A stretch of 64,000 nucleotides of DNA from Rhizobium sp. P40RR-XXII (GTDB taxonomy: Bacteria; Pseudomonadota; Alphaproteobacteria; Rhizobiales; Rhizobiaceae). Location of the stretch: positions 372,001 through 436,000 of the forward strand of contig NZ_JABAII010000003.1 in assembly GCF_012641405.1 (NCBI RefSeq), written 5' to 3'. Below are positions 54,229 to 63,204 of this stretch, in pieces; position 1 is the stretch's first letter, and each line of letters starts with the position of its first letter. The notes below the pieces were generated by a model. That model saw only the letters and a list, made by a program, of their open reading frames with translations, searched no databases and was not told the origin of the DNA. The position numbers and the translations under genes were made by a program.

Positions 54229-54879
54229 ATGCTCGATAGATTTCCTTTGGCCGGTACAGGTCCCTCGCTGGCATATGAACATGCGGACGCAGAATCCCTC
54301 GATGAACTGCGCGACGATGCTCGCTCGTGCACGCGGTGCGACCTTTATCGCAATGCTACCCATCTCGTCTTCGGCGAAGGCCCTGATACGGCCGATATCG
54401 TGCTCGTCGGCGAACAGCCCGGCGACAAGGAGGATCTGGCCGCGCAGCCTTTCGTCGGGCCGGCGGGCCGGCTTCTCGATCAGTGCCTCGAAGAGGCGGG
54501 GGTGGACCGGGATCGCTGCTACGTGACCAACGCCGTCAAGCATTTCAAATACCAGCTGCGCGGCAAGAAGCGCCTGCATGCGCGGCCCAATGCCGGAGAA
54601 GTGCAGCGTTGCGCCTGGTGGCTCGGAGCTGAGCTCGAGCTCCTGAAGCCGAAGCTGGTCGTCGCACTCGGCGCGACAGCGGTGTCCTCGCTGCTCGGCT
54701 CGAAGGTCAAGGTCATGCGCGACCGTGGCCATGTCCTACATTCCTCAGGAAAGCCCGATGTTCTCGTGACCATTCATCCCTCGGCACTTTTGCGGATCAG
54801 GGAACAGGATGAAAAGGAAAAGAGCCGGCTTGCCTTCGTTCGGGATCTGAAAAAGATCCGACGCTTTTTGCAGTATTGA
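54229..54879 (+). CDS. UdgX-type uracil-DNA glycosylase
   Basis: A 216-residue DNA-repair enzyme of the UDG superfamily near families 4/5. The catalytic-type motif is GEQPGDKEDL (61-70), the iron-sulfur cysteines begin C34-x2-C37 with a later C128, and HPS lies at 183-185. The loop RGKKRLHARP carries H117, matching the KRRIH loop of UdgX, in which the histidine bonds covalently to the abasic sugar. The position usually Cys in family 4 (VKC) reads VKH. It would remove uracil from DNA and stay attached. I chose the start at 54229 because a stress promoter covers the earlier start at 54166. Confidence 0.85.
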   Translation: MLDRFPLAGTGPSLAYEHADAESLDELRDDARSCTRCDLYRNATHLVFGEGPDTADIVLVGEQPGDKEDLAAQPFVGPAGRLLDQCLEEAGVDRDRCYVTNAVKHFKYQLRGKKRLHARPNAGEVQRCAWWLGAELELLKPKLVVALGATAVSSLLGSKVKVMRDRGHVLHSSGKPDVLVTIHPSALLRIREQDEKEKSRLAFVRDLKKIRRFLQY

Positions 54880-54941
54880 CCATCGTTTCAACCGATTGAC
54901 CGGGAGCTGAACCCCTCACGACAACAAGCAAAGGTCATGTC

Positions 54942-56084
54942 ATGGCTGACAATCAACCCAATATCATGGAAACCAAGCCGGCTCGGCGGAAACAGCGGCC
55001 GTTTGAGGATGCGGACCGTCAGGCCGATTCCTCGGTGGAAAAGCGGCCTTCATTCGTCCATCGTCATCCCTTCTGGATTCTTTCCGGCATCGTGGTGCTG
55101 GTGGCTCTGATCGTTGGCGCGTGGTTCGGCTGGAAGATCTATTTCTATCCTTACGAGTCGACGGATGACGCTTTCGTCGGTGCGCGCAGCTTTTCCGTGG
55201 CTGCCAAGGTTGCCGGTTATGTCGCGGAAGTTCCCGTGACCGACAACCAGCATGTCAAGGCCGGCGATGTCATTTTGCGGATCGAGCCGCGTGACTATCA
55301 GATTGCGCTCGATCAGGCGAATGGGCAGGTCGAGGTCGCCAGGGCGGCCGTTGATAGCGCCGGCGCGCAGATCGAAGCAGCCAATGCATCCGTCGACGTC
55401 GCCAAAGCGCAACAGAATTCCTCCGCCGCCGCCCTTCAATATGCGCAGCAGGAATCCGCTCGTCAGCAGCAATTGGTCAAGAGCGGTTCCGGCAGCGAGC
55501 AGGCCGTCCAACAAGCGGCCTCGACCCTGCAGCAGGATCAGGCAAGTCTTGCGCAGATGCAGGCGAGCGTAACCTCCGCATTGAAGAACAAGACCGTCGC
55601 GGAAGCGCAGAAATCCAGTGCGCTTGCCAGTCTGAAACAGGCGCAAGCGCAGGCGGAAGAGGCACAGCAGAACCTAAGCTATACGACGATCACCGCAGCC
55701 CAGCCGGGCCGCGTCGTCCGCCTCACCGGCGCCAAGGGCCAATATATCGATGCGGGGCAGGCGATCTCGACTTTCGTTCCCGACGACATTTGGATTACGG
55801 CAAACTTCAAGGAGACGCAGCTGACGGATATGCGGCCGGGCCAGCCCGTGGAGCTCACGATCGATGCCTATCCGGAGCATAAGCTCCACGGCAAGGTGGC
55901 ATCCGTCCAGCCGGGCTCCGGAACGGCTTTCTCGCTATTGCCGGCCGAAAACGCGACCGGCAATTACGTCAAGGTCACACAGCGCGTGCCGGTCAAGATC
56001 ATCGTCGACAAATGGCCCGCAGATGTTGCCATAGGCCCCGGCATGTCCGTGGTGCCGACGGTGACGGTGCGCCCGAGGAGCTGA
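54942..56084 (+). CDS. HlyD/EmrA-type membrane fusion protein
   Basis: A 380-residue periplasmic adaptor. A single membrane anchor (about 47-66, FWILSGIVVLVALIVGAWFG) follows a basic cytoplasmic tail. A lipoyl-like domain, a long Ala/Gln-rich coiled coil (about 130-240) and a beta-barrel follow. It links the EmrB-like pump to an outer membrane channel. The pump gene starts one base after its stop, so they form an operon. No TolC-type gene is in the window. Confidence 0.93.
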   Translation: MADNQPNIMETKPARRKQRPFEDADRQADSSVEKRPSFVHRHPFWILSGIVVLVALIVGAWFGWKIYFYPYESTDDAFVGARSFSVAAKVAGYVAEVPVTDNQHVKAGDVILRIEPRDYQIALDQANGQVEVARAAVDSAGAQIEAANASVDVAKAQQNSSAAALQYAQQESARQQQLVKSGSGSEQAVQQAASTLQQDQASLAQMQASVTSALKNKTVAEAQKSSALASLKQAQAQAEEAQQNLSYTTITAAQPGRVVRLTGAKGQYIDAGQAISTFVPDDIWITANFKETQLTDMRPGQPVELTIDAYPEHKLHGKVASVQPGSGTAFSLLPAENATGNYVKVTQRVPVKIIVDKWPADVAIGPGMSVVPTVTVRPRS

Positions 56085-56085
56085 T

Positions 56086-57696
56086 ATGAGCGGCGCAAGC
56101 GCAACGGCGGGCGGAGCGGGGGCGTCCTCAGCGCAAGCCACAAACCCCTGGCTAATTGCCATCGTGGTGTCGCTGGCAACCTTCATGGAAGTGCTCGACA
56201 CGACGATCGCCAACGTCGCCTTGCGCTATATTTCCGGTGGCCTCGCTGTCAGCTCTGACCAGGCCTCCTGGGTGGTCACGACCTATCTGGTCTCCAATGC
56301 GATCGTGCTTGTTGCCAGCAGCTATTTTGCCGAGCGGTTCGGCCGTCGCAGGTTCTATCTCCTGTGTCTGGCGACCTTCACGATCGCTTCAGTCCTGTGC
56401 GGGCTGTCCTGGAATCTGGAAACTCTGCTGGTGTTCCGGATGATCCAGGGCTTTGCCGGCGGCGGCATGGTGCCGACCTCGCAGGCGATCCTCGCCGATG
56501 CCTTTCCGCCCGCAAAGCGCGGGCAGGCCTTCGCTCTTTTCGGCGTCGCCGTCGTCGTCGCGCCGGTCATCGGACCGACATTGGGCGGCTATCTCTCCGA
56601 CAATCTTTCCTGGCATTGGTGTTTTCTTATCAACGGCCCCGTCGGCGTCTTCGCCTTTGCCCTGGTCTATGTGCTGTTGAAGGAAACGCCTCAGACGAAG
56701 CAAATGCGCGAGGAGTATCGGCGAAAAGGAGTCCGCTTCGATCTTGTCGGCTTTCTGCTGGTGGCAACCTTTCTCGGCGCGTTGGAACTCGTGCTGGATC
56801 GAGGCCAGACCGATGACTGGTTCGGCTCAGGCTTTATCATTATGATGACTGCCCTATGCGTTCTTGCATTTCTCCTCGCGATCCCATGGGTTCTGACCAA
56901 GGCCAACCCGATCATCGATGGATGGTTGCTTGGCACCCGGCAATTCGGGTCCTGCTTCATCGTCATGATGGCGACCGGCGCCATCCTGATCGCGACGACG
57001 CAGTTCATTCCCGAGGTCGTGCAGCAGAACTACGGCTATACGGCGACTTGGGCCGGGCTTGTCCTGTCGCCCGGCGGGCTTGTCACCATGGTCATGATGT
57101 TTGTCGCCGGGCGCGTGAATTCGCTGGTTCAACCGAAATATCTGATTGCCATCGGCGCTGCGATCATTGCTGTATCCATGTGGCAATTGACACGGCTCTA
57201 TCCCGGCTTAAACTTCGGATTCTTCGTCTGGTCGCGCCTCTATATCGGTCTCGGCCTGCCGCTGATCTTCATCCCGATCACTTCGGCCTCCTATTACGGC
57301 CTCAGGCCGGAGCAGACCAACCAGGCGTCCGCCATGATCAATGCAGCCCGCAATATCGGCGGTTCCATTGGCGTGTGCGTCGCGTCGAATGTCCTGGCGC
57401 ATCGCGAGCAATGGCATCAGAGCCGCCTTGTCGAGCATATCGTGCCATCCTCGCCGGCCTACCAGGAGACGCTGCAGACCATGTCGCGCTATTTTGCCGA
57501 AAAGGGTACGACGGTAGCGGATGCGCGGGCGCAGGCGACCGCGTGGATCGAGCAGCAGGTGCAGACACAGGCGAGCTATCTCGCCTATGTCGATGTGTTC
57601 CACGTGCTGATGCTGATCGTGCTCTGTGCCATTCCGCTTGCCCTGATCCTCAGCAATGTCGATCTCAAGGAGGGTGGCAGCGGCGGTGCGCATTGA
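56086..57696 (+). CDS. DHA2 family MFS multidrug exporter (EmrB-like)
   Basis: A 536-residue fourteen-helix transporter of the DHA2 group. LATFMEVLDTTIANVAL at helix 1 and the conserved GGGMVPTSQAI and AVVVAPVIGPTLGGY motifs (motif C) support drug/proton antiport. The N-terminal extension is Ala/Gly/Ser-rich. With the HlyD-type protein it would export hydrophobic toxins or uncouplers. It converges on the NmrA-like gene. Confidence 0.93.
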   Translation: MSGASATAGGAGASSAQATNPWLIAIVVSLATFMEVLDTTIANVALRYISGGLAVSSDQASWVVTTYLVSNAIVLVASSYFAERFGRRRFYLLCLATFTIASVLCGLSWNLETLLVFRMIQGFAGGGMVPTSQAILADAFPPAKRGQAFALFGVAVVVAPVIGPTLGGYLSDNLSWHWCFLINGPVGVFAFALVYVLLKETPQTKQMREEYRRKGVRFDLVGFLLVATFLGALELVLDRGQTDDWFGSGFIIMMTALCVLAFLLAIPWVLTKANPIIDGWLLGTRQFGSCFIVMMATGAILIATTQFIPEVVQQNYGYTATWAGLVLSPGGLVTMVMMFVAGRVNSLVQPKYLIAIGAAIIAVSMWQLTRLYPGLNFGFFVWSRLYIGLGLPLIFIPITSASYYGLRPEQTNQASAMINAARNIGGSIGVCVASNVLAHREQWHQSRLVEHIVPSSPAYQETLQTMSRYFAEKGTTVADARAQATAWIEQQVQTQASYLAYVDVFHVLMLIVLCAIPLALILSNVDLKEGGSGGAH

Positions 57697-57711
57697 CAGC
57701 GATATATGCGC

Positions 57712-58584
57712 TCAGCTCTTGAGAAGTCGCCGCAACACGTCGATCATTTCGGTCGTCCCTCGACGGATTTCTCCAACGCCGCTTTCCGCGTTTATTCGGC
57801 CGGCATTGTGGGCGATATAGAGCTCGACCAGCAATCGTGCGTATTCCTCGGACAGTCCGGCCCGCTGCCATACCGTCTGCCAGTCGGCCTCGGGTAGCGG
57901 TTGAGCGATAACGCTGCGGCCGGTCAGAGACGCTATGGCAGCGGCAACATCCTCCGGCGTATAGCGTCGCGGCCCTTCGACATGGACAAGTCTCTCGATT
58001 GCATCTGTCTTCTCCAGAAGCAGATCGGCAGCGATCGCGCCGACATCGAAGGCGGAGACGGTTGGAAGAGCCTTGGTCAGAGGATGGTAGAAGCTCGGCA
58101 ATCGGCCGCTTTCGGCTGCGGCCTTTGCCAGACGAGCCCAGTTCTCCATATGCTCGGCCGAGCGCAGAAGGATAAGCTTGCAATCCAGCTTTCGCAGACG
58201 CATTTCCAACGCGTGAAAGAGCAGGGTGATGCCGGTTCCGGAATCGTGTTGTGCGCCATAGTCGGAAATGGCGAGAATGGTTTGTGGTTTGGCCATCGCC
58301 AAGGCAGCACCGATTGAATCGATCAATTGCATCATGCTCGAGCGGGGCTGCTGCGCGCGAACGTCGACGGGGCAGATGACCTGAACCGCTCTGGCGCCCG
58401 TCAGCGCGGCGGTCAAAGCTTGGTGATCGTTTATCTCGGCGACGGCGATCTCGCAGCCGAGTTCGGAAAATTCCTTTGCTTTCGAGGGGTCTCGCAGTAT
58501 GGCGCGAACCGGAACGCCGGCCTTCCGCAGGGAGCTGATGGTCGTGCGGCCGACTTTTCCGCTGGCACCGAGAATGGCATGCAT
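57712..58584 (-). CDS. NmrA-like NAD(P)-binding protein
   Basis: A 290-residue extended short-chain dehydrogenase-like protein. The N-terminus MHAILGASGKVGRTTISSLR is the Rossmann GxxGxxG fold (with ATG at 58584, preceded by AGGAGAAGACC). The usual catalytic YxxxK of reductases is not clear, so it may sense redox state like NmrA or act as a quinone/isoflavone-type reductase. An AraC-type gene lies upstream on the same strand, separated by a repeat. Confidence 0.87.
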   Translation of the reverse strand: MHAILGASGKVGRTTISSLRKAGVPVRAILRDPSKAKEFSELGCEIAVAEINDHQALTAALTGARAVQVICPVDVRAQQPRSSMMQLIDSIGAALAMAKPQTILAISDYGAQHDSGTGITLLFHALEMRLRKLDCKLILLRSAEHMENWARLAKAAAESGRLPSFYHPLTKALPTVSAFDVGAIAADLLLEKTDAIERLVHVEGPRRYTPEDVAAAIASLTGRSVIAQPLPEADWQTVWQRAGLSEEYARLLVELYIAHNAGRINAESGVGEIRRGTTEMIDVLRRLLKS

Positions 58585-58684
58585 GGGGTCTTCTCCTGTC
58601 AATACTCCTGCAGCCTATCCGTCTGCGCTCATCGGAGCGCACATGATCGGATGGTCGGTTGCAGGTTCGGACGACAATCGAAGC

Positions 58685-58792
58685 GAAAGCATATCGCGCA
58701 GAAGTGTGCCGCGGTTTTGCGAAAACGGCATGCGTAAATTCAAGGACCTAAAGCGCGCGAAGCGAATCTGAAAGATCGCGACGCGCTTTAGG
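58685..58792. repeat. Intergenic palindromic repeat, copy 2
   Basis: A second copy of the element at 40027-40132: GCATATCGCGCAGAAGTGTG, then CGGTTTTGCGA, and a closing stem CTAAAGCGCG..CGCGCTTTAG. The final part covers the stop codon of the AraC gene. Confidence 0.75.
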
Positions 58793-59645
58793 CATGCATT
58801 CGGTTGATCATTCCTGGGGTGAGGCCCAGAATGCGCCGCATCCAGTGGCTCATGTGACTCTGATGGGCAAAGCCGGTCGCTGCTGCGACCTGGGCAAGGG
58901 GCATGTCGCCGGACAGGATGAGCAATCTTGCATGCTCGACCCGGCGTGCCAGAACATATTGATGAACCGGCATTCCGAATGTGGCGCGAAAGAGCGGCTT
59001 CAGATGCGATACGCTGAACCCGGCAATCTCTGCCAAATCGGCGAGAGACAGCGACTTGTCGATATGCTCTTCGATAAATTCCATCACGCGCCGTTTTTGC
59101 TTGTCCGTTAACGTCGCGCCTGTCGCGGTGATGCCTGCCGCTTCCTGTCCCCCGCTTTCCACCAGGCGGATCGCCAAAGCCAATCCCAATGCCTCGGCGT
59201 ATGTCCGGTCTGATGGTATGGGTGCCTCTATCTCGGTCTTGATGGCCCAGGCGATCGATTCCAGCCGGGCATCCCGAAGCTGGAATTTTGGTGTCAGCGA
59301 AACCGTGTCGGGATTTCGACCAAGCGCTTGAGCGGCGGATCGAAGGAGCTCAGGGCGAATATTCAGGCGCAGAACGGTGCAGTCGCGGTCATCTTCCCAC
59401 CAGCCATCCAGTTCCGCCGGAACAATGTCGATGTCACCATGTTTCTGTCGGCGGCGATGCTGCAGGCCGTCGCATTGGCAAAATGCGTTCACGGCTCGCC
59501 CGAAGTGAATGCCCAGCCGATGCGTCTGTGATCCGGGCACATGGGTGCGGCCAGCCTGGAGATGAAGGAAGTTCGCCTCGAATCCCTTCCAGCCGCGATC
59601 TCTGCTGGAAAGGAGCGTCGTGGCGGTACTGCTGAACTGATCCAT
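58788..59645 (-). CDS. AraC family transcriptional regulator
   Basis: A 285-residue regulator from ATG 59645 (the frame opens 45 codons earlier without support). The C-terminal AraC domain contains SLADLAEIAGFSVSHLKPLF and QVAAATGFAHQSHMSHW, two helix-turn-helix units. The N-terminal ~180 residues are a cupin-like sensor. It might control the adjacent NmrA-like gene. Its stop lies inside the palindromic repeat. Confidence 0.88.
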   Translation of the reverse strand: MDQFSSTATTLLSSRDRGWKGFEANFLHLQAGRTHVPGSQTHRLGIHFGRAVNAFCQCDGLQHRRRQKHGDIDIVPAELDGWWEDDRDCTVLRLNIRPELLRSAAQALGRNPDTVSLTPKFQLRDARLESIAWAIKTEIEAPIPSDRTYAEALGLALAIRLVESGGQEAAGITATGATLTDKQKRRVMEFIEEHIDKSLSLADLAEIAGFSVSHLKPLFRATFGMPVHQYVLARRVEHARLLILSGDMPLAQVAAATGFAHQSHMSHWMRRILGLTPGMINRMHA

Positions 59646-59772
59646 GTTTCTATTCCCGCCAAATCGATCGCCTATGGGCTGAAGCGATCCGTAGCCATGG
59701 AAATTATAGGCAAACCGACCGATCCGGTCGAGTTGCCTTTCAGACATGACAGGAACCACGGATGGGTCGAGC

Positions 59773-59797
59773 GGAACCATGCGTGGCGAAGACCGTT
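59773..59797 (+). promoter_or_regulatory. EcfG-type stress promoter, perfect consensus
   Basis: GGAAC, 16 bases, CGTT, ending 27 bases before the Ku gene start. Both boxes match exactly. A second GGAAC lies 20 bases upstream but lacks a partner. Confidence 0.75.
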
Positions 59798-59824
59798 CCT
59801 CTTCTCGTATTGGAGGAAAAATTC

Positions 59825-60613
59825 ATGGCTCCGCGATCATTCTGGAAGGGTTACCTCAAGCTGTCGCTCGTGACCTGCCCCGTCGCCATGGCGCCAGCAA
59901 CCAGCGACAATGAAAAGGTTCGCTTCCATACGCTTAATAGGAAGACAGGCAATCGCATCGTCAGCCGATATGTGGATTCCGTGACCGGCACGGCGGTGGA
60001 TGAGGACGATGAAGTCAAGGGATATGAGCGTGGCGAGGACGACTATGTCGTGCTCGAGGACGAGGAGCTCGACGCTGTCGCCCTGGAAAGCACGCGGACG
60101 ATCGATATCGAGATGTTCGGGCCGCGAGACGGCATCGAATGGATTTGGTTCGATACCCCGCATTATCTGACGCCGGACGATCCCGTCGGCGAGGAGGCTT
60201 ACTGCGTCATTCGCGACGCGATGGAGGCGAGCGGCATGGTCGGCATATCCCGCGAAAGAGCCGTCATGCTGGAGCCTCGAGATAAGGGCATCGTGCTTTG
60301 GACCTTGCGCTTTGGCGACGAGGTGCGTGACGATCGGGATTATTTCGGCGACATCGGGTCGAAATCGGTGGACACCAAGCTGATGCGGCTGGTCGAGGAG
60401 CTCATAGAAGAGCGGATGAAGCCGTGGGATCCCGACATGGTCTCGGACCCCGTCCAGGAAAAGTTGCTCGACATTATCGCCTCCAAGAAGAAGGGCCGCA
60501 AGCGACCGGTAAAGGCGAAGGTGGCAGAGGAAGCCGCGCCGAGCAATGTCATCTCCATCATGGATGCGCTTCGAAAGAGCCTCTCGCAGGAGAAGGGCGG
60601 CAAGAGACGATAG
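59825..60613 (+). CDS. ku: Ku protein (NHEJ)
   Basis: A 262-residue Ku homodimer subunit that binds DNA double-strand ends and recruits LigD. The bacterial Ku core is complete, from RSFWKGYLKLSLVTCPVA through DVVKGYE-like EVKGYERGEDDYVVLED and a bridge region to a Lys/Arg-rich C-terminus (KKKGRKRPVKAK) that may bind LigD. TTGGAGG precedes the ATG. A perfect EcfG promoter drives it. It converges on ligD with 12 bases between stops. Confidence 0.95.
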   Translation: MAPRSFWKGYLKLSLVTCPVAMAPATSDNEKVRFHTLNRKTGNRIVSRYVDSVTGTAVDEDDEVKGYERGEDDYVVLEDEELDAVALESTRTIDIEMFGPRDGIEWIWFDTPHYLTPDDPVGEEAYCVIRDAMEASGMVGISRERAVMLEPRDKGIVLWTLRFGDEVRDDRDYFGDIGSKSVDTKLMRLVEELIEERMKPWDPDMVSDPVQEKLLDIIASKKKGRKRPVKAKVAEEAAPSNVISIMDALRKSLSQEKGGKRR

Positions 60614-60625
60614 CCGCCCACTTCG

Positions 60626-63202
60626 TCATGAACCACGTTTGCCTTTTGCTTTCGATTGACGCAACGGTTCGGCTGCGGCTCTGAAGTCGGCCCAGGGATC
60701 CGAGCGGAGCGCGGCAAGCCGTGTCGCCACGTTGGGTACGGTGAAGTAGTCCGGGCCGATGGCCGGGCTCAGTTCGTCCCAGGATAGCGGCATGGAGACC
60801 GCGGCTCCCGGACGAGCGCGGGTGGAATAGGGCGCAACCGCCGTCGAACCGCGCTGGTTCCTGAGATAATCGATGAGGATCTTGCCGCGTCGTTTCGATT
60901 TCGTGATGGTCGAAACATAGCGCCCGGGGCTGTCCGCCGCCATCGCGTCGGCGACACCCTTGGTAAAGGCCTTGACGGCAGGCCATTCGGCCTTGGCAAC
61001 CAGCGGGCAGACGATATGCAGGCCTTTGCCGCCCGACGTCTTGATGAAGGGAACGAGACCTGCCTGTTTCAACCGCTCGCCGGTTTCTTCCGCAGCGGCG
61101 ATGACCTCGGTCCAGGCGACGCCCGGCCCCGGATCGAGGTCCATGATGATCATGTCAGGTTTTTCCCAATTGCCGACCATCGATCCCAAGGGATGGATTT
61201 CGAGAACGGCCGCCTGCACGAGACCGATCAGGCCGTTCAGGTCGTTGATACTCACATAGGGCTCTTCGTCCTGCGGATCTTTCGCCAGGGCGATATTCCG
61301 GTTCATGCCTTTCCAGGCATGCTTCTGGAAGAAATGCTGGCCGTTGATGCCGTTCGGACAGCGCACGAGCGCGAGAGGCCGACCGACGATGTAGGGACCC
61401 ATGTAGCGCCAAACCTCGGTGTAATAGTCTGCAAGTCCTGCCTTGGTGACGCCTTCGTCCGGCCAGTAGAGACGGTCGCCATGCGTCAAGGACACGCTGC
61501 TGCGGACAGGCTTTTCGGCTGAGGCTGCTGTCGCCGCTTTCGGTGTTTCGCGAACGATATCGAGCGGGTTCTTGTCCTCTCTCAAGCCACGGAAGGAGGC
61601 GTGACGCAGGTGACCATCGGCCGTCCACGCGCGGAACTCGACCTCCGCTACCAGTTCGGGCCGCACGAAGCGGACGCCGCGATTTTCCTCTGCCGTCAGC
61701 TTCGTTGCAAAGGGATTCTCCTCCGCTTTCAGGCGGCCGAGCGTTTTGAAAAGCTGCTCGGCAACGATGTGCGTGTAGCCCGTGCCGACGCGACCGACAT
61801 GTTCGAGCTTGCCACCGTCATAGACGCCGAGAACCAGCGAGCCGATCGCCTTTCGCGATGTCGTGGAGGGAACCCAGCCGCCGATGACGAATTCCTGCCG
61901 CGACGAACATTTCGATTTGACCCAGGTCTTTCCGTGGCCGGGGCGATAGGGATCATTGGCGATCTTGGAGACGATCCCTTCGAGGCTAAGCCGGCAGGCA
62001 TGGCTCAGCAGCAAATCGCCGTTTTCATCAAAATGGCTGCTGAAGCGGAGGATCCCGGTTTCGGATGAAATGATCGTCTGTAGCAGTTTCTTGCGGCTGA
62101 CCAATGGACAAGCGCCGAGATCATAGCCATCGAGATAGAGGAGATCGAAGGCATAGAAGACGAAGCGATCGCTGCGGCCTTCGCTGAGGTCGGCCTGAAG
62201 TGCTGAAAAGTCCGAGGCACCGGCCGCCGGCTCGACGACCAGTTCGCCATCGATGATCGCCGTGCCGACAGGCAGATCACTGAAAGCGGCGATGATCTCC
62301 TTGCCGAACTTGCCCGCCCAGTCGAGGCCGCTGCGGGTGAGCAGCTTGATGCGCCCGGCCTCTATGCGGGCCTCGAGCCGATAGCCGTCGAATTTGATTT
62401 CGTGAAGCCAGCGCGTCCCTGAAGGTGGTTTTGCTACGAGCGTTGCCAGGGCCGGCTCGATGTAGGCCGGCAAGGGAGCCTTCCTGGCGCCCTTCAGGGA
62501 CGCTGGATCGACAGCTTTCGCATCCGCTTCCGGTTCGGATCGGCCCGTCTTTTTCTCGGCAGCGCCATTCTCTGTCCGGCTCTTCCTGCGATCGATCTTG
62601 CCGGTCTTCGAGGACCAGCCCGGTTTTTCGCCTTCAACCTCATCGATGACGCGTCCCGTTTTCGCCGATTCCGGCCGCTCGTCGAGGATGTCAGGTGCCC
62701 CTTCCGGGCGGGCCGCATCGTCTTCCCCTTTGATCAGCAACCAGTTTTCGCGCTTTTCGCGCGGCTTTCCCGCCATGCGGATCAGGCGCCAGCGGCCACC
62801 GAGCTTTTTCCCATGGAGCTCGAATTCGAGATGTCCCTTGTTCAGACCTTTGTGGGGATCGCCAAGCGGCGTCCAGGAGCCCTTGTCCCAGACGAGGACG
62901 GTGCCTCCGCCATATTCGCCTTTCGGGATCGTGCCTTCGAAATCGCCGTATTCCAGTGGATGGTCTTCGGTCTGCACGGCGAGCCGCTTCTCGCCCGGCA
63001 CGAGGCTGGGCCCCTTGGTCACGGCCCAGCTCTTCAGGACGCCGTCGAGTTCGAGGCGGAAATCGTAATGAAGGCGGCGCGCATCGTGTTTCTGGATGAC
63101 GAAGCTGTCTCCTGAGGCTCTCTGCTTTCCCTTGTTTGCCAGCCCTTTCGGCTCGGTCGTTCTCGTGAAATCACGTTTGCGGTTATAGGTTTCCAATACC
63201 AT
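60626..63202 (-). CDS. ligD: Multifunctional DNA ligase D
   Basis: An 858-residue NHEJ enzyme with three domains in the common order: 3'-phosphoesterase (about 1-180, with KHDARRLHYDFRLE metal-site residues), ATP-dependent ligase (about 240-540, nucleotidyl lysine in EIKFDGYR near 269), and polymerase/primase (about 570-858, catalytic Asp pair in IMDLDPGPG near 688). A basic Lys/Glu-rich linker joins the first two. It trims, fills and seals ends held by Ku. A second Ku gene lies three bases upstream on the same strand. Confidence 0.96.
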   Translation of the reverse strand: MVLETYNRKRDFTRTTEPKGLANKGKQRASGDSFVIQKHDARRLHYDFRLELDGVLKSWAVTKGPSLVPGEKRLAVQTEDHPLEYGDFEGTIPKGEYGGGTVLVWDKGSWTPLGDPHKGLNKGHLEFELHGKKLGGRWRLIRMAGKPREKRENWLLIKGEDDAARPEGAPDILDERPESAKTGRVIDEVEGEKPGWSSKTGKIDRRKSRTENGAAEKKTGRSEPEADAKAVDPASLKGARKAPLPAYIEPALATLVAKPPSGTRWLHEIKFDGYRLEARIEAGRIKLLTRSGLDWAGKFGKEIIAAFSDLPVGTAIIDGELVVEPAAGASDFSALQADLSEGRSDRFVFYAFDLLYLDGYDLGACPLVSRKKLLQTIISSETGILRFSSHFDENGDLLLSHACRLSLEGIVSKIANDPYRPGHGKTWVKSKCSSRQEFVIGGWVPSTTSRKAIGSLVLGVYDGGKLEHVGRVGTGYTHIVAEQLFKTLGRLKAEENPFATKLTAEENRGVRFVRPELVAEVEFRAWTADGHLRHASFRGLREDKNPLDIVRETPKAATAASAEKPVRSSVSLTHGDRLYWPDEGVTKAGLADYYTEVWRYMGPYIVGRPLALVRCPNGINGQHFFQKHAWKGMNRNIALAKDPQDEEPYVSINDLNGLIGLVQAAVLEIHPLGSMVGNWEKPDMIIMDLDPGPGVAWTEVIAAAEETGERLKQAGLVPFIKTSGGKGLHIVCPLVAKAEWPAVKAFTKGVADAMAADSPGRYVSTITKSKRRGKILIDYLRNQRGSTAVAPYSTRARPGAAVSMPLSWDELSPAIGPDYFTVPNVATRLAALRSDPWADFRAAAEPLRQSKAKGKRGS

Positions 63203-63204
63203 CG

